A DNA stretch of 64,000 nucleotides, taken from NCBI GenBank assembly GCA_947034885.2, contig OX344752.2:18910001-18974000 (forward strand), given 5' to 3'. The translations under genes and the position numbers were made by a program. The stretch is from Thuidium tamariscinum. Taxonomy: Eukaryota; Streptophyta; Bryopsida; Hypnales; Thuidiaceae. Within the stretch, counting starts at the first letter, position 1; every line of letters begins with the position of its first letter. Positions 11,800 through 25,596 of the stretch are shown in pieces. The notes beneath the pieces were generated by a model that searched no databases, was not told the DNA's origin, and saw only the letters and a program-made list of their open reading frames with translations.

Positions 11800-13620
11800 T
11801 ACATACCTTAAGCCACATTTCAGAAAAAGGTAAATTTATACTATGAATATGCCTATTTACATCCTTAAGTGATCATCATGGGCACATTCAAATGATTTAC
11901 GAACCTTAATTGTTTTCCAACCCTCTACCTTACACTATTTCCACAAACTTATTAGGGAAGAGAACTTTTTCTAATTTTTTTCTATTCCTTTGGAAAAAAT
12001 GAAAAAAATGAAACCTCAATTTGGGGTTTGTTAATTTTATATTTTTTCACTTTTTCTAATTGATTTAGGATTTGAGACTCCAAAAATATACAATTTTTCC
12101 AAATTTGATAATTTGTTTCAACTTTGAAGCAATTTAATAAAATATTTGGAACCTTTGTAACTTCAAAGTTTTAACATTCTCTTGAAAATTAGAGTTGAGA
12201 ATTTTTGAAAAAATACTCTAACAAAAGAAATCTTGATTTTTATCATTTCATTGATTGTAGTTAAACTTCAATTCCAAATTGAAAAACCAAGCAAAGAGTA
12301 AAAAGTTCATTTTGGGGAGGCTAATTAAATAGGGATGCTCAAATTAATTCTACTAGGTGATTGCAACCAAATAATTTGAAGAAAGTGATCCTTAACCACA
12401 TACAATTTGTTCTTTGTCACCTGATATTCTAATTGCTAAATTTTGTCTCTCCCCTCTTAAAAGTCACAAGGGTTGAAGAAAACATCTCAAATTATAATTT
12501 CTTTTAACTTTAATCTTTACAATTATTTAACTTAACTTCAATCTTTCCAAATTGGACTTGTCCTTGGCATAATTCTTTAATTCTTGAGTTTCCTATTTGG
12601 GTTGAAGATTTACAAGTTGCTTTATCTGCAATTTGGAAACCACAGGATCTTTTAGCACTAATTTGATTCATAACTTCTTTTACTTCATAGATTACTTTAA
12701 TGTAATATTGACAAAACCAAAATTGACACTTTTTACACTCCACAGTGGAATCAATCTTTCTAATTTTGGTACCACTCATGGTTAATATAAACATCTCTCA
12801 TTCATATTTTAAATAACTACCTACATGATTTTATAAAATTTCACTCTTAATACACATCAAACATTCTCAACTCCATATCCATTTTTCTAAAGTGAAAATA
12901 ATCATGGCTAGTCAAACATGCAAATACAAGAAGATTTAACTAAGCATCCTCTCTTAAATTCACAACTTTCCTTATAAGCTTCATTGCAATTGGAAATTCA
13001 TCAAAATATCTTAATCATACTCACCCTTTATCTCATTCAAAATCTTATAACATGCAACTCTCTTCAAATTGAAATTTAAAATTGAATACTTTGACAAGCC
13101 AACTTGGACTCACACTATGCAAACATATGCTTATATCATAATTTCCAATTAGGCTCATAAATCAATTCAACCATATAGCATAACATAAACAACCATCTCA
13201 ATAAATCTTCAATTAATTCAAAAATACACACACAACAACCACCCACTTTGACTAGAAATTATATCATATTAACCAAATTTGTAAATATATCACCGTTACA
13301 AGTCTACAGTTCAAGTGTTGAGATAATCATCTCATATTCTTTCTATACAACATCTCAATTTTTTTCTTTCAATTCATATTATTTTCCAAACTCAACCACA
13401 TACTCCAACTAGGTCTCACATTAAGATTCTAATTACATTAAACTAACCAATTGGTATAGCTACAATTTCCTTAAAGCATCCCCATACCTCCACTTCAAAG
13501 CAACACTTTAAACATTTTGAACCATGGATCTTCCTTGTCAAAAGAAGATCAATGATCCAGAATGTCTAAGGTGTAGCATTTGAAGAGTAGGCATGGGGAT
13601 GCTCTTATAGCAATATCACT
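11800..13620. other. AT-rich spacer; no gene seen
   Basis: Roughly 1.8 kb of AT-rich DNA with only short stop-ridden frames. No terminal repeats or partners elsewhere in the window were recognised. Confidence 0.4.
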
Positions 13621-13895
13621 ACAATGGAAGAGGATTTTTCAGGGCTCTAGGAGATTGTTTTAAGCCTGTTCCCTAGTTTGTGAACCAGTCAGATTAAAAA
13701 ATAACTAAAAAATAATTATGAAAAATAATAATATATATATTTTTTGAAAACTTATTAAAATATTAATTAAATAATTATTCCTGATGTGGCGGTCTCTTGG
13801 CCACATCAAATCGCCTATGTGGCAACTTTCAACGAGTTCCCACAATCCAGGAACTTGCGGTCTTCTACACCAGCTTGAAATCCTCTTATGGACAA
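13621..13895. mobile_element. MITE-like repeat (family F), copy 1
   Basis: The ends AGAGGATTTTTCAGGG and the reverse complement of AGAGGATTTCAAGCTG form an imperfect inverted repeat. An AT-rich core is followed by a conserved TGATGTGGC...GGTCTTC block that is also seen in the element at 40066-40362. Diverged, non-coding. Confidence 0.45.
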
Positions 13896-13919
13896 CATTC
13901 ATTCTCAAATCTCACACTA

Positions 13920-14191
13920 AGGTAGGTACACCCAAAATGGCACCTGACCTTAAAGCGCTCTGTACAACGTGCATAGATTTTCAAAATCAGTCATGTACCC
14001 AGACTGTAGATGGCGCTTTCAGAAACACACTTTGACTGTTAATAACTTTTGCATACGGTATCCAAATCCACTGTTCTTTGGTGCGTTGGAACATGCTTTC
14101 ACTCACCAACAAGACTGTAGAAAAATTTGAACAACATAATAACAGGAACTAGGCACAGTAGAGAAACTGGCGCTTTTGGGTGTACCTACCT
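13920..14191 (-). mobile_element. 272-bp MITE (family C), copy 1
   Basis: Termini AGGTAGGTACACCCAAAA and GCGCTTTTGGGTGTACCT, with TA at both borders (13918-13919 and 14192-14193). The interior motif for 'aataacttttgcata' lies in the opposite orientation to the copies at 39503-39775 and 63568-63840. Non-coding, little diverged from copy 3. Confidence 0.85.
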
Positions 14192-14492
14192 TACTTGACT
14201 AGATACATAAGAGAAAAGAAAAAGCACAAAGCCTCTGGCTAGGACATGCATTGAGAAACTCTCCAAGTGGATTAAGAAAAATTTGAAACTCAAAACCTAA
14301 TAGGCAACTAAGAAGACGATGGCCACCAATTGAACCAACTGGATCAACTAAAAAATTCTTCCTAATTGGCCTGACTCAACATCCAAGTAGAACAACTTAA
14401 CCACCAAACTGCCACCTCCATTCACTACCAAATTGGACAAAAAAAAAGCCAAATAGCCTTAAAGAATTTAGAATAACATCACAAAATATATT
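14192..14492. other. Spacer; nothing seen
   Basis: About 300 bp between two elements, with no supported feature. Confidence 0.35.
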
Positions 14493-15147
14493 TTAACTCC
14501 TAAAGGTTTTTGACTATGTTTTCACCAAAAACGTTCCAAAACTGCCCTTTCTAATACAAGTACCAATTTTTTTTTTCAAAACATTTTTAGACACATGTGA
14601 GCGTAGGATCTTGTAGTATTTTAGTTTGGGAAGATATGGGAAAAACTTCAGAAATTTTCACTATGTAGATTGCAAGATATTGGCATTTGAATTGACAATT
14701 ATTCTTTTTTTAACACTGTGAAAAAACGGGTAGGTGCACTTCACAAGCTCATATTTGTATGAAAAAATGTCTAAAATGGTGGTGTATCTTTGGATTCATT
14801 CTTCAAATCAAGTTGGCTACATGCTTGAAATTTTTTAGATCATTTGGAGTAGTGAAACATATAGGAAAAAATTAGTAAGTTGAAAGAAGTAAAGAATGAT
14901 TTAAAATGCTAAATTGTTCAGAATTTATTTATAGAATTGAAAAATGTCAATTCCAATGGTTGTAATGTTGTAATAAGCAATACACACCCAATTTTGTTAT
15001 TTTTCTTCAAAAATATTGAAAATTGAGTATAATAATGGACTTCAAAGTTTATTTTAGGGTAGAGATTCCATAAGTGCCCACAAACTAAATCTCCTCATAA
15101 CTTTTGACTCATTCATCAAAATAGAGTGATTCAAAGCTTTCAATGTA

Positions 15148-16539
15148 CAGTGGGGTACCAATCAAAATGTCGTTTTCGAATCCGCAGTGAGAAAAATTTC
15201 AGTATTGCCAACTTTGAAAGCCTCCTGAGAGCTCAAAAATTGATATTTTACCACAAAATTTTTACTACAGCATCATCTCTAAGTTAATTATATGTGTGCC
15301 AAATTTCAAGGCCAAAAGATTCACCGAAAAAAAGTTACTCAAAATCTACCAACATGGGTAGTGGTGAGAAACATTTCACTACTTTCAACTTTGACACCTT
15401 CCTAAGGATTCAGTTTTTTTTCTTTTGCTATGAAATTTTTGTCATGAAACAATCTCTATGTTTTTAATATGTATAAAAAATTTCAAGGTAAAAATAGTTT
15501 TATTTAAGAAGACATTTGAAATCTCCCAATAGGTGTAGTTTTGAGAAAATTTTCACAATTTCCAACTTTGACACCCTCCTAGGGGCTGAAAAATTGTTTT
15601 CTTACCATGAATTTTTTTTTTGAAGTCATCTCTATGTTGATAATATGTGCTAAAAGTTTCAAATTCAAATGAATTACCAAGAAAAGATATACAAAATCTA
15701 CCAACATGTGTAGTTGTGAGAAAATTTTCACTATTGCCGACTTTGACACCCTCCCAAAGGTTGAAAATTTGTCTATTTAACATGAATTTTTTTGAATAAG
15801 ATCAACTTTATGTTGATAATATATGTTCCAAATTTCAAGTTCAAAAAACTTACCCCAAAAGAGATATTCAAAATCTCTCAACATGTGTAGTTGTGAGGTT
15901 GAGTTTTTACATTTGTGTCAAACTTTGCTCCACAAAATAACACTATACTAAGGGCTCAAAAACTCCTCCTCTCAACTACACATGTTGGTAGATTTTGTAT
16001 ATCTTTTTTTGGTAATTCATTTGAATTTGAAATTTGTAGCACATATTATCAACATAGTGATGACTTCAAAAAAAAAATTCATGGTAAGAAAACAATTTTT
16101 CAGCCCCTAGGAGGGTGTCAAAGTTGGAAATTGTGAAAATTTTCTCAAAACTACACCTATTGGGAGATTTCAAATGTCTTCTTAAATAAAATTGTTTTTA
16201 CCTTGAAATTTTTTATACATATTAAAAACATAGAGATTGTTTCATGACAAATTTCATGGCAAAAGAAAAAAAACTGAATCCTTAGGAAGGTGTCAAAGTT
16301 GAAAGTAGTGAAATGTTTCTCACCACTACCCATGTTGGTAGATTTTGAGTAACTTTTTTTTGGTGAATATTTTGGCCTTGAAATTTGGCACACATATAAT
16401 TAACTTAGAGGTGATGCTGTGGTTAAAATTTCGTGGTAAAATACCAATTTTTGAGCTCTCGGGAGGCTTTCAAAGTTGGTAGTACTGAAATTTTTCTCAT
16501 TGCGGATTCAAAAACGACATTTTGATTGGTACCCCACTG
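15148..16539. mobile_element. Fold-back TA-flanked element (family A), copy 2, about 1.39 kb
   Basis: Termini CAGTGGGGTACCAATCAAAA and its reverse complement, with TA borders at 15146-15147 and 16540-16541. The left arm (about 15148-15720) and right arm (about 15970-16539) are nearly identical inverted copies, each of more than three ~177-bp units, around a loop of about 250 bp. It sits inside a TTAA MITE whose uninterrupted counterpart (24367-25290) shows the empty site near 25018. The transcript would form a hairpin of more than 550 bp. Confidence 0.88.
15183..15895. repeat. ~177-bp tandem units in fold-back copy 2 (left arm)
   Basis: Unit starts, judged by the 'gagaaa-attt' box, lie near 15187, 15364, 15541, 15717 and 15894, giving 177-bp spacing. 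The right arm repeats them in inverted order. Confidence 0.8.
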
Positions 16540-16819
16540 TACATATAAATCTAGAGAACCAATATCAAATTTTTATTTCTTCAAAAAGTGATTTTTTCTA
16601 ATATGCCGGAGCTGCATGCTCTCGTAAATAAAATACATATTATACAATAACTTTTTAACCATTGTATTAAAAGTTATGAAAATTGTTTTGCTTTGAAGGT
16701 ATTCCATGACCACATGTTGAATGAAAAATTCAGAGAAAAAATATGAAAATTACACTTGTGGTGAGCTGCCCAAAAAATCTACAATTCCAAAAAATATGCT
16801 TTGGTACTTTAGGGGTTAA

Positions 16820-18154
16820 AAAATTCAAAATATCACTCCAACTAGACTATCTACAATAATCATTACATAAAATGATATTATAGATTATGAAATTACAAAT
16901 TTGTTGATCACTCTATCATGGAATAAAAATGTGTCAATTCAAATGGCTAAAACTAGAATGGTGGGAATTTTTAGTTAGCACTAGAAAAAAATGGTGCATT
17001 TTTTTGACAATAGCAACCAATAAGCATGTTTTTCAGAACATGAGTACAAAGATGGGATTATGGCTATAGGAGGCAAAATTGAGTTAGACGTTCCAGAAAA
17101 TGCTTGGATGTCATTGGCAAAATGAATTGATCTCCTATACAACGGTGATGTTTTGGGAGAGGTTGAAAAAAACATAGTCAAGTTATGTACAACATTCAAG
17201 AAAACATGGAACTACCATATTAGTGAAGGGCTTATGTTCCCGTTTATGTTTGACTATAGGTAAATCAATAGAATCTACTATATATGATTGAGGGTAAAAC
17301 ATTAATTGGATGTGAAAAGTATAGGAGAAGGGCATATATATGTGACATACTTTGTAAACAAAGGGAAATGGATGGATGTACACCATCCATGAAAAGAAGA
17401 ATTCTTTATACAAGTGGGGTAGTAGGAAGCAAGACAACCTATATATGGATATGCAAAGCATGAATTGTGTTCAAAATAGAAGGTTTAAAAAATGTGTACA
17501 TATCTAAAACAACATCTTTATGTATAAAATAACATCTAGTTGTCTAGCAAACAAGTTTCCCTCTTCAAATTATCCCACAACTTTTATTTGACCATAAATG
17601 GATAATGGCAATATATATATATTACTCCTCTACCCTGCATTTCATTAAATGTCAATGAAGTAATTACTTGATTTTGCCATCAATAATCCTCTTGATAGTA
17701 GATGGTAAATTCTTGTTGAATTTGACAATTTCACTTGTAAATTTTTCATATTAGTTTATAAATAATCATTTTGCATTGACCTTGTGATGTAGGTACGGTA
17801 TTACATCAATTGATGTAATATATAAAATATAAAACATCTAGACATCTAAATTGAAGTTGCTATAAACAATATTGAAATCCTCAAATGGCATTAAAGTGTG
17901 CCACAACTTTGTTGGATCGGATGAAATCTTTTTGTTGCGGTGCTTGCTAGAATAGCATTTACATACAAGTGATGTGGCACACTTAGGGCACCTTGTCTTT
18001 ATTGATGTTACACTAAAAACATAGTGTGTTTTTCAAATTTTCCCATATTCTTGCCTTATTAGTCATGATGAATTTTATTCAACATCCATGGAGACATTCT
18101 TGATGTTAGAAAAAACGTATTCTCATGTTAATGAACTTGTCAAAAAACTCATGA
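16820..18154. other. AT-rich spacer with a possible coding relic
   Basis: No intact gene. From about 17285 to 17465 on the plus strand a short open stretch (reading ...RRILYTSGVVGS...) resembles a stretch at about 26455-26500 (TLYTSGVVVG). This suggests a shared, decayed dispersed sequence of unknown origin. Confidence 0.3.
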
Positions 18155-18384
18155 TTTTTACTAATATAAAAGATGAGTTTGGCACTTTTCAAGTTCTCCT
18201 ATTTAGAGAATTTTTCTATACAATTCCTTCCGTAGGTACCTTCGTCTTAAAGGTATATACATAAGTCATTTTTTTTTAAAATTAAAAAACTAATTTTCTA
18301 ATTTTATAGTACTCCAAAAAAATCATAAGTACTATTGCAAAACGCAACAAATGGTACAAGTGTTTTGTGCAATCATCCAAATTC
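18155..18384 (-). mobile_element. Truncated family E element
   Basis: Reverse-orientation match to 8010-8200: 'ttttgcaacgcaacaa', 'tatatacctttaagacgaagg' and 'cacttttcaag' appear in the same order. The terminal ATGATTGCACAAAACACTTG (reverse strand) is a diverged GGGTGATTGCAAGAAACACT. The other end is missing. Confidence 0.6.
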
Positions 18385-18955
18385 TTGTATTTGATCTCGT
18401 ACATCTTTGAATTAAAAAATTTCACAACTTCCCTTTGTAAATCTTCTAAGGTTAACCAACCAATATGACAAACACCTAAGAAAGGACCCATTATTATAGT
18501 CTTGTATCAATCTATAATAGATTTTTTCAATAAGATTAATGAGATTTGGGTTACATTAGATTGAATTAATAGTCACACTCAATGTCTTGGATGATGGTGA
18601 TAGAAGGGTTACTAGTTGCAATAGGAACTTCCAGCTTTTAAGTGTAATTTAACTACAAAAAGTTTTTGTTTTAGGCCTTTCTTGTAGCCATATTAGGATA
18701 TATCATGACTTCTTTAGAAATTATTGTAATTTCTATAAGTAAATAAGATGACCATAATAGATACACTTTTTATTCACCTTAGAAATCTTTGTCTAAAGAT
18801 TCTTTAGGGCTAATTGGGTACTACACTTCAACAATTTCATACTTTGTCAAAAAAAATGATATTTCTATCGCTCTAGCTCTCCATTTTTTAGATTTGTCTT
18901 TATATGGATAAAAAAAATGAGCAATACTAATTGGACAAAGCAATTGTTCTACATG
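18385..18955 (-). repeat. ~570-bp dispersed repeat, copy 1
   Basis: The reverse complement matches 32020-32590 over its whole length by eye, including 'gacattgaactaattcaacc'-like, 'gattgatgcaagactataat' and 'gacaaagt-tgaaattgtt' blocks. Termini were not identified. On the minus strand a frame at 18282-18491 (MGPFLGVCHIGWLTLEDL...) is partly kept in the other copy, so it may derive from a coding element. Confidence 0.7.
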
Positions 18956-20970
18956 TCATAGTTTGGCTTACCCTATAGTTCAAAAGGTATAAATGTGTTA
19001 GATTTCAATTTTGTTTTTTTGAATTCAATATATGACCCTTCAAAAACAACTCCAATTCCCTTGGTTCAATGTACTATTTTCATTTCAATGGAAATTGTCC
19101 ATTTCTTTAAAAATTAATAAAATAATAAAATCTAATAAAAAATATTTTAAATTTCTAAAAATTAGAGCTTACTATTTTGACCTTAATAAAAAATAGTGTA
19201 ATTGGAGTACTTTGAATTAATATTAGGAAAAATAAATACAAAAAGTCAAATGCACAACAAGATCATTGCATATCATACACCATTTTTAAATAATGATGAC
19301 AAGATGCTTTTGTTACAATAGTTGTCTTAAAAAATCCAAGACCAACTCTTCTCTTGCATATTGAATTCAAAATCCTTCAATAAATCTATAGTTACTATCT
19401 TTCTCATATTATTCCATACATAATACCATTGTAGGCTAACATTCAATCTACTATATACTTCAAATTTATTCAAGCATTGGTTTTGTTGATTGAATACTTG
19501 AGGGTTTTTTTTCAAATATGATTATATGATGTCAACAATGAATGTTTAATCACTAGTAGAAACATAGTCTACTTAGACTAAGCTTTAAAACTCATGCTTG
19601 GTCTAATTTGTCATAAAATAAAAATAACTAGGCACATAATACAAATCTGATAAATATTACAACCTTCTCATTTTCACATGAAAAAATTGATTGTGTTAGA
19701 TTAACTTGACAAGCCATTACTAAACAAATAGTAAATTTCATTGAAATGGTAGTATTCCAAACACCATTTTTTCATTTGTTTCCTTCTCTATCTCTAAAGT
19801 TTAGGATTGGTATAGATTTTAGGATGCATAGTCTAAACTTGAAAGTGCCAAGCTTTGAAAATACCACCATTTAAAATGAAATTTTGCTAACAAGAAAAGT
19901 GTTTCAATATGTACTTGAAAGAAAGTGCTAGTTGGCAATTTTGATTGCATATAAAAGAAGGCTCAAAAATAATTTGGGCATTAAGATTCACCTCTACAAA
20001 TGCATTTAAAATCGTGCACATTGTTCTTAATATAGAGCAATCTCTAAGTGGTGGTAAATGAGGCTTTATGTGCATGGTTCAAGAATACCAAGGAAGTGAG
20101 ATATGAGACTATAACATTCCATCTTATATCTTAAATAATTTTGAGTTATTATAAGGCATAATGAATGCGCTAAAAGCCTAAGAACAATGCATCAAAGTTT
20201 TATTAGGAGTAGTCAATGAAAGCAAGGGAAAGTGGCGTTCTTTATTGGCCATGTGCATGTGTCAATTTTTAATTCACACAAATGCTCATACACCATAACT
20301 TCCACCATTTCCCACATGTTTGTTAAACAAGTCTTGGACTGATTTGGTTAGTTCATAGCCTCATCATGTGCCATTATTGATGCATGATTTGAACAACTAC
20401 TGTACCTTCACTTCAAAATATCATAAGAAATTGAAACTAGGGTACAAAATTCTAGAAAAACAAGGTCTCCTACAGTCCGTAATTTGCCTTAAAAAATTAT
20501 TCCCATATTTTTCCACTCCTTACATTTGTGTACAGACCTTCATTTCTTGTTAAACGCTCCATTGCTGAGCCTCTTACCTTTGTGTTTCAAGCATTCTGAC
20601 GTCCTTGCAAGTCGCGGCTAAGAAAAACATGCAGTTTTCTTTGGAAACGAATGTAACCAACAGAAGATATAAAACCTTAATTTGATCAAAAGAAATGAAT
20701 AATTATCAACAAAGAATCCCCAGGAGCACAAGTACTAATCTACAGCAGTCAATTTACTACTCTCTGCAGGCATGCTCAAAAGAATGACTATCGTCTAATC
20801 AAAAGAATGCGCTTGAAACAATCCTCAAGCAATATGAATAAAAGTCTGCATCTCATCTACAAAGAATAACGATTCAACAGGATCGACTGAAAGTCCAAAC
20901 CAAACACGAGGTTAGCTAATCAAAAACCACTGATTGCGTGCAAAATTGGTCAGCTACGAAACTTCCGAAC
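18956..20970. other. AT-rich spacer and peroxidase 3' region
   Basis: No supported gene up to the peroxidase stop. The last 400 bp (from about 20560) become GC-richer and probably include the peroxidase 3' UTR (minus strand). Confidence 0.4.
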
Positions 20971-23269
<2,299 letters not shown>

Positions 23270-23525
23270 TAGGGGTGCTAATACATGAGCTTAGGATGAT
23301 ATGCTCATGAAACCTTTTGATAATTGCATGCTATCTATAATATAGATAACTATAGTCAATATTACAAAAACCTTTAATGATTATACTGTACCTATATTAT
23401 AAATTGTGATATTACAGGTTTCAAAGTTACTAGTATCTTCAATTGTTGTAAGATGTCTATTTACATTCAAGGCTCACTTGCTTGCATTTCTATACTCACA
23501 TGTTAGCATATTCATAATATATTGG
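23270..23525. mobile_element. Diverged family D MITE
   Basis: Left TGCTAATACATGAGCTTAGG and right GGCTCAC...ACTCACATGTTAGCA resemble the termini of the elements at 5718 and 31777. The interior has the same 'cctatattataa' palindromic style. Heavily diverged. Confidence 0.4.
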
Positions 23526-24349
23526 TATTAATAGTACATTCATATATATTTTAAGAAAACTATCAATTTTCTTTATAAAACTTATAAACATCAATTGAAA
23601 ATGTATTAAAAATAATCTTATGTGCTGAATTGTTGATTCCATTCAAAGTATGCAAAATTACTTTTAATCGTCTATAAAAGTTGGTACTTTATATATGGAT
23701 AGTGTACATTTTTAAACTTTCAAATGCACCTTGATTTCTAGTACAAGGTGCCACAAATAGGAGCTCTTTTTTTCTAAAAAGTCTACCAAAATACTAATAA
23801 GATAAAATCTAGTACAAAACAAGTGTACAAATTACCATTTGCTTGGACATCATAGAGGCAATTTGAATTAGGAAATAGTAAATCGATCACAAGAGTGAAT
23901 TGTGTAGTTTTCAAAGTCACTTTAACAAAAGAACTCAACAACAAGTTTTCTTCTTGGGTGAATTTTTGCTAGAAAGCGATGCAAAATTTTAATTTAAGTA
24001 ATATTGGGTGAAACATTTTTTGCTTTTCAATGAAAGAAATTGCACATGCTATCAAATTTTGGGACAATATTGCTCTATTTGGGATAATTGTACACTTTGT
24101 TGGATGCGTTCAAAAATTCTCATTCATTTAGTACTGCAAGTTTCATCTATTTTGTGGATGTAAAGCTCCAGTATTGGAGTGGCTTTCTGCATTGCCTGAA
24201 ATAAATGAAAATGAAAAATGCTCAGAAGTCAGCTACATTTCTTTCTCTCAGGTAAGTTAATGTGATTTTGGTAATTGAAGAGACTGGATGTTTGCAAATA
24301 AAAGGCTTTGACTTGTCAAGCTTTGGCTTTTTAGTCTTTTCAGAAATTG

Positions 24350-25596
24350 AGGTAGGAGGTCCTTAACCCCTAAAGGACCGCAACTATGTTTCCACCAAAA
24401 TTGCTCCAAAACTGTCATTTCTAGGAGAGTTACCAAATTTCAGAAAAAAACACATTTTTTGACACATGTAACCGTAAGATCTTTTAGTGCACTAGTTTGG
24501 GAAGATGTAGAAAAAATTTCAGAAATTTCCGCCATGTAGATTGCAAGATATTAGTGTTTGAAGTTACAAAAATCATTTTTTTTCCACTGCGAAAATCTGG
24601 GCAGCTGCCTTTCAGAAGGCCACATTTGTATGCAAAAATATCCAAAATGGTTGCAACTCTTTGGATTCATTCTCCAATTAAAGTTGGATACATGCTTGAA
24701 AATTTTCATATCATTTGAAATTGTACAACATGTACAAAAAAAATAGTAAGAAGAAAGAAGTAGAGAATGATTCAAAATACAAAAATGGTAACAATTTATT
24801 TATTGAATTGAAAATGCCAATCCCAATGGTTCAAATGTTGTAATAAACAATCTACATCCAATGTTTTTATTTTTTTTCAAAAATATTGAAAATTGAGTAA
24901 AATAAAGGACTTCAAAGTTTATTTTAGAGAAGAGAATCCTTAACTACCCGCAAACTAAAATCCTTCATAACTTTTGACTCATTAATCCAAATGGAATGAT
25001 TAAAAGCTTTACATGTATATATAAATCTATAAAACCAATTTCAAATTTTTATTTCCAAAAAAAGTGATTTTTTTTATCTGCCCAAATTGCCCGAGTTGAG
25101 AAACAAACAATGTTTTATGTGATAACTTTTCAACCATGTAGTCAAAAGTCACGAAAATTGTTGGGCTTTGAAGATACTCCTCGTCCACACCTTCTATTAA
25201 AGTTTGGTTCCAAAATATGGAAATTTGTAGCCACACGTACCTGCCCAAAATCGCTATGTTGCCAAAAAAGGCATGTTGGTCCTTTAGGGGTTAAATAGAG
25301 GAATTAATCAAGTTTTGGGGAACTGAAACATCTTGAAATACTTTTCAATAAAAATTTCCTTAAAAGACAAGTGGAATTGACATCTAACCTAAGTCATTTC
25401 ATATTTTTTGGAGTTTGGTAGAATCAGTTATAAAATTTTGAATTTAAAACAGTATAAGACTCTCAAATAGAGCACCTCCTTAAATATAAACAACTTTTAC
25501 ATTACTAAGGACTATGAAAAAGCAACATATACAAACAAGGTACATTTAAAGACGTGCTCCATTTTAGAGCCTACTCTATTTTAGAACCTCCTACCT
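24350..25596. mobile_element. MITE (family G), copy 1, interrupted by a TTAA element
   Basis: Ends AGGTAGGAGG and CCTCCTACCT. The interior after 25295 (acttttcaataaaaatttcc, gacaagtggaattgacat) matches the intact copy at 50448-51128. A TTAA element occupies 24367-25290, right behind the left terminus. Without it about 320 bp remain, so the copy also carries deletions. Confidence 0.6.
24367..25290. mobile_element. TTAA-flanked (piggyBac-type) MITE (family B), copy 2, 924 bp
   Basis: CCCCTAAAGGACC at the left and GGTCCTTTAGGGG at the right form a perfect 13-bp inverted repeat flanked by TTAA (24363-24366 and 25291-25294). Non-coding. The interior aligns with 14497-15147 plus 16540-16815. It lies inside a family G element. 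Confidence 0.85.

Larger units (their letters stand above)
14497..16815. mobile_element. TTAA-flanked (piggyBac-type) MITE (family B), copy 1, interrupted
   Basis: TTAA stands at 14493-14496 and 16816-16819. The ends are CTCCTAAAGG and CCTTTAGGGG-like (TACTTTAGGGG). Without the fold-back element inserted at 15148-16539 it is about 925 bp and aligns by eye along its length with the copy at 24367-25290. TTAA duplication with CCC-type termini is characteristic of piggyBac. Non-coding. Confidence 0.75.

Noticed and set aside
17183-17461. 92-aa minus-strand ORF
   Set aside because: Chance frame; the plus strand here shows a decayed sequence shared weakly with 26455-26500, too short to call a gene or pseudogene.
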